Below are positions 57,259 to 64,000 of a stretch of 64,000 bases of DNA, in pieces. Location: positions 283,036-347,035 of the forward strand of contig NZ_JAPZTZ010000004.1 of NCBI RefSeq assembly GCF_027532945.1, read 5' to 3'. A model generated the notes under the pieces. That model did no database searches and had not been told where the DNA came from. It saw only the letters and a list, made by a program, of their open reading frames with translations. The stretch comes from Phreatobacter sp. (GTDB taxonomy: Bacteria > Pseudomonadota > Alphaproteobacteria > Rhizobiales > Phreatobacteraceae). Numbering within the stretch: position 1 is the stretch's first letter; the number at the start of each line of letters is the position of its first letter. The position numbers and the translations under genes were made by a program.

Positions 57259-57693
57259 ATGAGCGATGCCAAAGGCCACGTTGATCCCACCAAGGAACGG
57301 TTCGCGCTGTTCAAGGACCTGCCGCGCGACGAGCCGATCCACATGCTCAATCTCGTCAGCCTCAAGGCCGAGGCCACCTATCCCGACGGCCGCAAGGCGA
57401 CGGGCCGCGAGGCCTATGCCGCCTATGGCCGCGAGAGCGGACCGGTGTTCCGCGGGCTCGGCGGGCGCATCGTCTGGTCGGGCCGGCCGGACCTCATGCT
57501 GATCGGCCCGGAGGCCGAGCGCTGGGACATCGCCTTCATCGCCGAATACCCGTCCGGCCAGGCCTTCATCGACATGATCCGCGATCCCGCCTACCGCGAG
57601 GCCGTGAAGCACCGGCAGGCGGCGGTGGCGGACTCGCGCCTCGTCCGGATGAAGCCGGGCAATCCCGGTGCGGGGTTCGGCGAGGAGGGGTGA
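57259..57693 (+). CDS. DUF1330 domain-containing protein
   Basis: MLNLVSLKAEATYPDGRKATGREAYAAYGRESGPVFRGLGGRIVWSGRPDLMLIG...DIAFIAEYPSGQAFIDMIRDPAYREAVKHRQAAVADSRLVRM. Confidence 0.85.
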   Translation: MSDAKGHVDPTKERFALFKDLPRDEPIHMLNLVSLKAEATYPDGRKATGREAYAAYGRESGPVFRGLGGRIVWSGRPDLMLIGPEAERWDIAFIAEYPSGQAFIDMIRDPAYREAVKHRQAAVADSRLVRMKPGNPGAGFGEEG

Positions 57694-57696
57694 CCC

Positions 57697-58131
57697 TCAC
57701 GCCGCCCGTCGCCGGGCTTTTGTGGGCGCTGCGGGCGCGGGGTGATGGTCGCCAAGCTCCTCGATGATCGGGCAGGTGGCCCGCGCGCCCTTCTCGCAGG
57801 AGCCGACCAGCGCCTGCAGCGTCGCGATCATGTCCTGCAGCTTCCTGGCCTGCTCCTCCATCTCCTTCAGATGGGTCCGGGCGATGGCGCGCACATCGGC
57901 ATTCGAGCGGCCGGCATCGCTCCACAGCGCCAGCAGCGAGCGGATCTGCTCGATGGAAAAACCGAGGTCGCGGGCCCGCCGCACGAAGCCGAGCCGGTGA
58001 ACGTCCTCGGTGTCGTAGTCGCGATAGCCGCTGTCGCGCCTGTCGGCAGCGGGCAGGAGGCCGATCTGCTCGTAGTAGCGGATCATCTTTGCCGAGACGC
58101 CGGAGGCGCTCGCGGCCTGGCCGATATTCAT
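57697..58131 (-). CDS. cueR: Cu(I)-responsive MerR-family regulator CueR
   Basis: MNIGQAASASGVSAKMIRYYEQIGLL; metal loop SCEKGARATCPII (C-x7-C); divergent to copper ATPase. Confidence 0.95.
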   Translation of the reverse strand: MNIGQAASASGVSAKMIRYYEQIGLLPAADRRDSGYRDYDTEDVHRLGFVRRARDLGFSIEQIRSLLALWSDAGRSNADVRAIARTHLKEMEEQARKLQDMIATLQALVGSCEKGARATCPIIEELGDHHPAPAAPTKARRRAA

Positions 58132-58204
58132 GGGCCTCTTCCTCGCTTTGGCGCTGGATCAATGCGGCGCCCCGCGGGTTCATCAATGCGACCGGATCGC
58201 CCGC

Positions 58205-58235
58205 TTGACCTTCCCATGATGGGAAGGATTAGACG
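58205..58235 (+). promoter_or_regulatory. CueR-type operator/promoter of the copper ATPase
   Basis: TTGACC (58205-58210) - 19-bp spacer TTCCCATGATGGGAAGGAT - TAGACG (58230-58235), with dyad ACCTTCCC-atgat-GGGAAGG. Confidence 0.92.
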
Positions 58236-58261
58236 TCGCCGCAAGAGTGAAGGAGATCGCC

Positions 58262-60673
58262 ATGACGGCGCATGATTCCAAGCCGACCGGCTCGTGCTGC
58301 GGCGGGCATGGCCAGAACCATGCTGGGCATGACCATGCGGGCCACGATCACGCTCACCACCATGCCGCCGCCGCTCCCGCCGGCCAGGTGATCGACCCCG
58401 TCTGCGGCATGACGGTCGATCCGGCGACGACCCCCCACAAGACCACCCTCGACGGCGTCGAGCACTTTTTCTGCTCCTCCGGCTGCGTCGTGAAGTTCCG
58501 CAAGGACCCCGCCCGCTATCTCGACCCGGCCAGCGCCCCGCCGGCCGAGGCTGTCCCGGAGGGCACCGAGTTCACCTGCCCGATGCACCTCGAGATCGTC
58601 CAGGTCGGCCCCGGCACCTGCCCGATCTGCGGCATGGCGCTCGAGCCGATGATGGTCACCGCCGATGCCGGCCCCAACGAGGAGCTGATCGACATGACCC
58701 GCCGGTTCTGGGCGGGCCTTGTCCTCGCCCTGCCGGTCTTCGTGCTGGAAATGGGTGCCCACGTTTTCGGCTGGGACCCGCTGCCGCATGGCTGGTCGGT
58801 CTGGGTGCAGTTCGCCCTCGCCACCCCGGTCGTGCTCTGGGCCGGCTGGCCCTTCTTCGTCCGCGGCTGGCAGTCGGTGCAGACCGGCCACCTCAACATG
58901 TTCACGCTGATCGCCATCGGCACTGGCGTCGCCTGGACCTATTCCCTCGTCGCGACCCTGGCGCCGGGCCTTTTCCCGGCCGCCTTCCGTGACCATCACG
59001 GTCAGGTCGCCGTCTATTTCGAGGCGGCGGCGGTGATCACCGTCCTCGTCCTGCTGGGACAGGTGCTGGAGCTCCGGGCCCGCGACGCCACCTCCGGGGC
59101 CATTCGCGCCCTTCTCGACCTTGCCCCAAAGACCGCCCGCCGTATTGCTGCCGACGGCAGCGAGGCCGAGGTGCCGGTGGAGGAGATCGCCGTCGGCGAC
59201 TGCCTGCGCATCCGCCCCGGCGAGAAGGTGCCGGTGGATGGCACGGTCGCGGAGGGCCGCAGCGCCATCGACGAGAGCATGGTCACCGGCGAATCCATGC
59301 CGGTCACCAAGGAGCCCGGCGACCGCGCCATTGCCGGCACGCTGAACCGCTCCGGCAGCCTCGTTATCGCGGCGGACAAGGTTGGCCGCGACACGATGCT
59401 GGCGCAGATCGTCCAGCTCGTCGCCACCGCCCAGCGGTCGCGGGCGCCGATCCAGCGCCTTGCCGATCAGGTCTCCGGCTTCTTCGTGCCCATCGTGCTG
59501 GCGGTCGCGGTCCTCGCCTTCGCCGCCTGGGCGATCTTCGGCCCGCCGCCGCAGCTCGCCTTCGCCCTCGTCGCGGCGGTCTCGGTGCTGATCATCGCCT
59601 GTCCCTGCGCCCTCGGCCTCGCAACCCCCATGTCGATCATGGTCGGCGTTGGCCGCGGCGCGGCCGCCGGCGTCCTGATCCGCGACGCCGCGGCGCTGGA
59701 GCGGCTGGAGAAGGTCGACACGCTCATCATCGACAAGACCGGCACGCTCACGGAAGGCCGCCCCGCCGTCACCGCCGTGGTGCCGGCGGAGGGGTTCACC
59801 GAGGACGAGGTGCTGCGCATCGCCGCTGCCGTCGAGAAGCCCTCCGAGCATCCGCTCGCCGAGGCCATCGTCCGCGAGGCGGCGCATCGGGCCATCGCCG
59901 TGCCGCGCGTCCTCGGCTTCGATTCCCCCACCGGCAAGGGCGTCATCGGCATGGTCGAGCGGAAGCGCGTCACGCTGGGCTCGGCCGCCTTCCTCGCCGA
60001 ACTGTCGGTGGACACGGCGCCGCTCGCGGCCCTTGCCGACGAGTTGCGCAAGGACGGCGCGACGGTGGTCTTCCTCGCCGTCAACGGCCGCGCCGCCGGC
60101 CTCATCGCCATCGCCGATCCGGTGAAGGCGACGACACCGGCAGCCCTCGCCGCGCTGCGGGACGATGGCATCCGCATCGTCATGCTCACCGGCGACAACC
60201 GCATCACCGCCGAGGCGGTCGCCCGCCAGCTCGGCATTTCCGCTGTGGAGGCCGACGTGCTGCCCGAGGGCAAGGCCGAGGTCGTCGCCCGCTGGCGCGC
60301 CACCGGCGCGGTGGTGGCCATGGCCGGCGACGGCGTCAACGATGCCCCGGCTCTCGCCGCCGCCGATGTCGGCATCGCCATGGGCACCGGCACCGACGTC
60401 GCCATGGAGAGCGCCGGCATCACCCTGGTGAAGGGCGACCTCCTTGGCCTCGTCCGCGCCCGGCGATTGTCGGAGGCGACCATGGCCAATATCCGCCAGA
60501 ACCTCACCTTCGCCTTCGCCTATAACGCCCTCGGCGTGCCGGTGGCGGCGGGCCTGCTCTACCCGGCCTTCGGCTTGCTGCTCTCGCCGATGATCGCGGC
60601 TGCGGCCATGTCGCTGTCCTCGGTCAGCGTCATCGGCAATGCCCTGAGGCTGAGGGCGGTGAAGCTGGGGTGA
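58262..60673 (+). CDS. copA: Copper-translocating P1B-type ATPase with N-terminal His-rich stretch, YHS domain and heavy-metal-binding domain
   Basis: [27 protein letters not shown]...[80 protein letters not shown]. Confidence 0.97.
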   Translation: MTAHDSKPTGSCCGGHGQNHAGHDHAGHDHAHHHAAAAPAGQVIDPVCGMTVDPATTPHKTTLDGVEHFFCSSGCVVKFRKDPARYLDPASAPPAEAVPEGTEFTCPMHLEIVQVGPGTCPICGMALEPMMVTADAGPNEELIDMTRRFWAGLVLALPVFVLEMGAHVFGWDPLPHGWSVWVQFALATPVVLWAGWPFFVRGWQSVQTGHLNMFTLIAIGTGVAWTYSLVATLAPGLFPAAFRDHHGQVAVYFEAAAVITVLVLLGQVLELRARDATSGAIRALLDLAPKTARRIAADGSEAEVPVEEIAVGDCLRIRPGEKVPVDGTVAEGRSAIDESMVTGESMPVTKEPGDRAIAGTLNRSGSLVIAADKVGRDTMLAQIVQLVATAQRSRAPIQRLADQVSGFFVPIVLAVAVLAFAAWAIFGPPPQLAFALVAAVSVLIIACPCALGLATPMSIMVGVGRGAAAGVLIRDAAALERLEKVDTLIIDKTGTLTEGRPAVTAVVPAEGFTEDEVLRIAAAVEKPSEHPLAEAIVREAAHRAIAVPRVLGFDSPTGKGVIGMVERKRVTLGSAAFLAELSVDTAPLAALADELRKDGATVVFLAVNGRAAGLIAIADPVKATTPAALAALRDDGIRIVMLTGDNRITAEAVARQLGISAVEADVLPEGKAEVVARWRATGAVVAMAGDGVNDAPALAAADVGIAMGTGTDVAMESAGITLVKGDLLGLVRARRLSEATMANIRQNLTFAFAYNALGVPVAAGLLYPAFGLLLSPMIAAAAMSLSSVSVIGNALRLRAVKLG

Positions 60674-60710
60674 GGCCCCTTGTCGAACCCAAAGATCACG
60701 ACCCCGTGAG

Positions 60711-60735
60711 GGAACCATTCCCAGGCTCACCGGTT
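60711..60735 (+). promoter_or_regulatory. Candidate EcfG-type (general stress response) promoter upstream of the CsbD-family gene
   Basis: GGAAC (60711-60715) - 16 nt - GGTT (60732-60735), about 36 bp before ATG 60772; consensus GGAAC-N16/17-CGTT. Confidence 0.5.
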
Positions 60736-60771
60736 GTCCGCCCGACCACCACGCCACGAGGGAGACATCCG

Positions 60772-60972
60772 ATGAGCAGCACCACCGACGAGATCAAGGG
60801 CATGGCCAACCAGGCCATGGGCAATGTCAAGCAGGGCCTGGGCAAGGTTCTGGACAACACCGAGATGCAGGCCGAGGGCAAGCTGCAGGAGCTGCAGGAG
60901 CTGAAGGGCGAAGGCCAGCAGCTCAAGGGCGATGCCAAGGACGCCGTCAAGACGGTCGTCGACCGCGCCTGA
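60772..60972 (+). CDS. CsbD family stress-response protein
   Basis: MSSTTDEIKGMANQAMGNVKQGLGKVLDNTEMQAEGKLQELQELKGEGQQLKGDAKDAVKTVVDRA. Confidence 0.9.
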   Translation: MSSTTDEIKGMANQAMGNVKQGLGKVLDNTEMQAEGKLQELQELKGEGQQLKGDAKDAVKTVVDRA

Positions 60973-60996
60973 TCCTGTTTCTTAGGAAAATAGGCC

Positions 60997-61025
60997 TTGA
61001 CAGCGTAACGCTGCTCGGCTAGTTT
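60997..61025 (+). promoter_or_regulatory. Candidate sigma70-type promoter upstream of the terminase genes
   Basis: TTGACA (60997-61002) - 17 bp - TAGTTT (61020-61025). Confidence 0.4.
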
Positions 61026-61045
61026 TGCGTCATTTTCGAAAACTA

Positions 61046-61075
61046 CGCCCGGCGGGGGAAACCCTTCGCCGGGCG
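61046..61075. repeat. Strong leader hairpin (possible terminator/attenuator)
   Basis: CGCCCGGCG-ggggaaaccctt-CGCCGGGCG, 9-bp perfect stem with a further GGG/CCC in the loop, followed by TCGTCGTTT; preceded by TAGTTTT...AAAACTA. Confidence 0.6.
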
Positions 61076-61139
61076 TCGTCGTTTCCGGGCCCCGTCGTCG
61101 GCCCCGCCGATGCCCGGCCCTCCCGTTTCGGATCCCGCC

Positions 61140-61637
61140 ATGACCCTCCACCCCAACCGTGCCGCGCCGGAGACGGCATCGGCCCGTCCCGACACGTCCA
61201 GCCCCATGGCGCCCGTCGGGGCGGCCCGCCCGGCGCCAGCCACTGCCGTCCTGCCATCAGGCGGCTCGGTTGCCGCCACCGTGGCCCCCGAGCCCTCGCA
61301 TATCGGCAAGCCCTGTCCGGGCCTCGCCGATTGTCCGGAACGGCCGCGCCTCGTGCGCCGGCTCTTCGCTGCCGCCGAGCGCGAGATCGAGACGCTGGAG
61401 GCGACCCTCGGCGGCACGTCCTCGACCGCCGCCCGCCGGCTCGGCGCCCTCGCCGCCGCCCTCGACCGCCTCGCCGCGCTCGACCGCAAGGCGCTTGCCG
61501 CCGCCCGCGACCCTGTCGGAGATGCCGATGCCCCGCCCGTCGCCGCGCCTGTGGACGCCGAAGCCTGGGCTAAGGGACTTGCGGCGCAACTTGCTCCGCG
61601 CCGGCCCGGAGGAGGTGGCGAGGGTCAAGCCGGATGA
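61140..61637 (+). CDS. Hypothetical protein, candidate GTA/phage terminase small-subunit-like (gp1) protein
   Basis: Position immediately upstream of and overlapping the large terminase; helical RPRLVRRLFAAAEREIETLEATLGG...RRLGALAAALDRLAALDRKAL. Confidence 0.5.
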   Translation: MTLHPNRAAPETASARPDTSSPMAPVGAARPAPATAVLPSGGSVAATVAPEPSHIGKPCPGLADCPERPRLVRRLFAAAEREIETLEATLGGTSSTAARRLGALAAALDRLAALDRKALAAARDPVGDADAPPVAAPVDAEAWAKGLAAQLAPRRPGGGGEGQAG

Positions 61638-62874
61638 TGTTGTCCGGATGCGGGCCTATTGGCCGGTCTTCGCCCGGCCCGAGCAGATGCCGCCGCGCGG
61701 CCGCTGGCGGATCTGGGCCTTCATCGGCGGCCGCGGGGCGGGCAAGACCCGCGCCGGGGCCGAATGGGTCCACGGCATCGTCCATGGCCGCGACGATTTC
61801 GGGCCGCGCTGCGGCCGCATCGCCCTGATCGGCGAGACCATCGACCAGGTCCGCGAGGTGATGGTCGAGGGGGTCTCGGGCCTGCGGGCCTGCGGCTTTC
61901 CCGCCGAGCGCCCGCGCTTCGAGCCCTCGCGCCGCCGGCTCGTCTGGCCGAACGGGGCGGTGGCCCACGGCTTCTCCTCGGAGGATCCGGAGGCGCTGCG
62001 CGGGCCGCAATTCGACGCCGCCTGGGCGGACGAGGCCGTCAAATGGGTGCAGGCCGAGGCCAGCTGGGACATGCTGAGCTTCGCGCTCCGCCTCGGCACG
62101 CTGCCGCGGGCCCTCGTCACGACGACGCCACGGGCGACGCCGCTGATGCGCCGCCTGCTGGCCGATCCCGACACGGTCGTGACGCGCTCGGCCATGGCCG
62201 CCAATGCCGCGAACCTCGCGCCCGGTGTCGTCAAGGCGCTGATGGCGCGTTACGGCGGCACGCGGCTCGGCCGGCAGGAGCTCGACGGCGAACTGATCGA
62301 TGACCGCGAGGGCGCGCTGTTCTCCCGCGAGGCCATCGAGGCGCAGCGGGTGATGGCGGCGCCGGCCCTCAAGCGCATCGCGGTGGCGGTCGATCCGCCC
62401 GCCTCCCACCGCAAGGGGGCGGATGCCTGCGGCATCGTCGCCTGCGGCATCGACGCGGAGGGCACGGTCTTCGTGCTGGCCGATGCGAGCGCGGAAGGGC
62501 TGAAGCCCCATGAATGGGCGGGGCGGGCGGCGGTGCTCTTCCGCCGCCTCGAGGCCGACGCCCTGGTGGTCGAGATCAACCAGGGCGGCGACATGGTGGC
62601 GGCGGTGATCGGCGAGGTCGCGCCCGATGTGCCGGTGACGCCGGTGCGGGCGGCGCGGTCGAAACACCTGCGCGCCGAGCCGGTCGCCGCCCTCTATGCG
62701 CAGGGCCGCGTCCGCCATGCCGGGCGGTTTCCGGCGCTGGAGGACGAGCTGGCCGATTTCGGCCCCGACGGATTGTCCAACGGCCGCAGCCCCGACCGGC
62801 TCGATGCGCTGGTCTGGGCCGTGACGCATCTGGCGCTCCGGCCTAGGGCCGAGGCGCGGGTGAGGGGGCTTTAG
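61579..62874 (+). CDS. Terminase large subunit / DNA-packaging protein (gene-transfer-agent type)
   Basis: RWRIWAFIGGRGAGKTRAGAEWVHGIV (Walker A); IALIGETIDQVREVMVEGVSGL; NGAVAHGFSSEDPEALRGPQFDAAWADEAVKW; TTTPRATPLMRRLLADPDTVVTRSAMAANAANLAPGVV. Start codon uncertain. Confidence 0.92.
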   Translation: MRRNLLRAGPEEVARVKPDDVVRMRAYWPVFARPEQMPPRGRWRIWAFIGGRGAGKTRAGAEWVHGIVHGRDDFGPRCGRIALIGETIDQVREVMVEGVSGLRACGFPAERPRFEPSRRRLVWPNGAVAHGFSSEDPEALRGPQFDAAWADEAVKWVQAEASWDMLSFALRLGTLPRALVTTTPRATPLMRRLLADPDTVVTRSAMAANAANLAPGVVKALMARYGGTRLGRQELDGELIDDREGALFSREAIEAQRVMAAPALKRIAVAVDPPASHRKGADACGIVACGIDAEGTVFVLADASAEGLKPHEWAGRAAVLFRRLEADALVVEINQGGDMVAAVIGEVAPDVPVTPVRAARSKHLRAEPVAALYAQGRVRHAGRFPALEDELADFGPDGLSNGRSPDRLDALVWAVTHLALRPRAEARVRGL

Positions 62875-62903
62875 GGGGCGGTTTCGGGCCGAGGCGCTGT
62901 TCG

Positions 62904-63052
62904 CCCCTCACCCTTCCCTCTTCCCGCAGGCGGGGAGAGGGGGACTTCGACGTCCCGTCCGTTCTCGCCCGGCGTGCCAGGCGGAGCGGGTCGGCGGTTC
63001 TGCACGACGCTGTTGCCCCCTCTCCCCGGCGGGGAGAGGGAAGGGTGAGGGG
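62904..63052. repeat. 149-bp intergenic inverted-repeat element with nested inner repeat
   Basis: CCCCTCACCCTTCCCTC (62904-62920) vs exact reverse complement at 63036-63052; inner CGGGGAGAGGGGG (62931-62943) vs exact reverse complement at 63016-63028. Confidence 0.85.
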
Positions 63053-63106
63053 CCAGGGAGCACAGACCTCCCGGCTTCTGCCCAACCGTTTGCGCCTTAT
63101 CGGCAT

Positions 63107-63299
63107 GCCCCACCCCGACCCTCCCCTCTGGCGAGGGGAGGGGGATCGGGCACCGCCGTCCCGCGCAAGGCTGACTGACACGGCCCGCGCGCTGACGACC
63201 CCCGTGGCGGTCGCGGGCTGGGCCTGGCCCGACAGCGCCGACCGCACGCGACGCCGTGGTCTCCCTCCCCTCGCCAGAGGGGAGGGTGCGGGTGGGGCC
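63107..63299. repeat. Second intergenic inverted-repeat element, near-perfect arms of about 36 bp
   Basis: Left arm CCCCACCCCGACCCTCCCCTCTGGCGAGGGGAGGG and right arm reverse complement CCCCACCCGCACCCTCCCCTCTGGCGAGGGGAGGG. Confidence 0.8.
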
Positions 63300-63400
63300 T
63301 TCAAGGGTGCGTCGCCAATGGCCCTCTGACACGTCCCGCGCCGACCGCTGTCGTTCGCCGTCCGTCTGACACCCCTTCATCGGCCCGCTTCGGAGGCCTC

Positions 63401-63860
63401 ATGACACCGCAGCCTTCCGGGCGTGCCGCGGGGGACACCCGCCGCGCCATCGCTTCCGCGCGCCTGTTGCGTGCCATCGCCGATCTGCGCTGGGACCTCC
63501 TCGTTCTCAAGACAGCGCTGCGTCTGCACCGGCGCTACGACCCGAACCAGCCGCGTGTCCCGGCCGGGAGTGCCGAGGGCGGTCAGTGGACGAGCGGCGG
63601 CGGGACGTCACCGCGCGAGATGTCGGGGCGCCGCGGCAGGCCGTTTGCCGAGGGCACACCTGCTCAACAGGCTGTAATGGTTGCTCTGCGCGCCAGAATT
63701 GATGCCGCGGCAGCAAGGATCAAGGATCGCGATCCGACTTGGCGGAGACCGGAGAGCATGATCAGTGGTACGGTCGAAAGCCGGATCGAACACATGCAGG
63801 CGGTCGCGGCTGCTGCAGAAGCCCACGAGGCGTTTTTGGTGCGTTGGGGTATCGGCGGTC
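63401..63860 (+). pseudogene. ORF with 'YDPNQPRVPAGSAEGGQWTSGGG' motif, apparently interrupted at its 3' side by an IS3-family element
   Basis: ATG at 63401; MTPQPSGRAAGDTRRAIASARLLRAIADLRWDLLVLKTALRLHRRYDPNQPRVPAGSAEGGQWTSGGG...DPTWRRPESMISGTVESRIEHMQAVAAAAEAHEAFLVRWGIGG, then IS terminus; frame is open to the window end so it is absent from the ORF track. Confidence 0.65.
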
Positions 63861-64000
63861 TGAACCGCCCCCGGTTTGTCGGAGGCTCCAACTTCCAAAT
63901 AGGATGGAGCCATGACGAGCAAGACAACGAACAAGTTCTCTCCCGAGGTGCGGGAGCGCGCGGTGCGATTGGTGCTGGATCACGAGGGCGATTACCCCTC
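63861..64000 (+). mobile_element. IS3-family insertion sequence, left end (truncated by window edge)
   Basis: Terminal inverted-repeat-like TGAACCGCCCCCGGTTTGTCGGAGGCTCC at 63861-63889 followed by transposase OrfA start. Confidence 0.85.
63912..64000 (+). CDS. IS3-family transposase OrfA, N-terminal fragment
   Basis: [30 protein letters not shown], a typical IS3 OrfA N-terminus. Confidence 0.9.
   Translation, partial: MTSKTTNKFSPEVRERAVRLVLDHEGDYP

Noticed and set aside
58229-60757. 842-aa minus-strand ORF antisense to copA
   Set aside because: Antisense shadow of a conserved P-type ATPase; low-complexity G/D/H/R-rich translation.
1-64000. CRISPR array, rRNA, tRNA, toxin-antitoxin or known defence islands
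   Set aside because: No regularly spaced repeats, no rRNA-like blocks, no cloverleaf with GGTTCRANYCC context, and no recognisable defence genes; the HerA-like/DUF853 ATPase stands alone without NurA or a Sir2-type partner.

Overview
This is a GC-rich alphaproteobacterial chromosomal segment. Gene content (MucR, DUF6456, TIGR03808, DUF1491, DUF2336, GTA-type terminase, many Bug receptors) points to Hyphomicrobiales/Rhizobiales. Most of it is ordinary core and accessory metabolism: Bug/TctC receptors plus a full tctCBA transporter, NadX-like aspartate dehydrogenase, folP-folB-folK, methylmalonyl-CoA mutase (two subunits) with MeaB nearby, oligopeptidase B, Fe/Mn-SOD, a PAS histidine kinase, PBP1A, and cueR/copA with a textbook MerR-type operator. 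The last 3 kb is the most unusual part. A gene-transfer-agent/phage-type small-subunit-like ORF and large terminase are followed by nested inverted-repeat intergenic elements. After these comes an ORF with a 'YDPNQPRVPAG..EGGQWTSGGG' motif that is interrupted by the left end of an IS3-family insertion sequence running off the window. Other leads are a stand-alone DnaA-domain-IV-like HTH protein coupled to DUF6456 beside mucR, a degenerate receiver-like protein, a likely general-stress (EcfG-type) promoter upstream of csbD, two tiny ORFs missing from the ORF track, and several structured palindromic repeat elements, one of which supplies the stop codons of both flanking genes. I saw no CRISPR array, no rRNA, no convincing tRNA and no recognisable complete defence system. 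I did not find a clearly new multi-gene system; the leads are hypotheses that need searches I could not run. Family calls come from reading the protein sequences and no database search was done.
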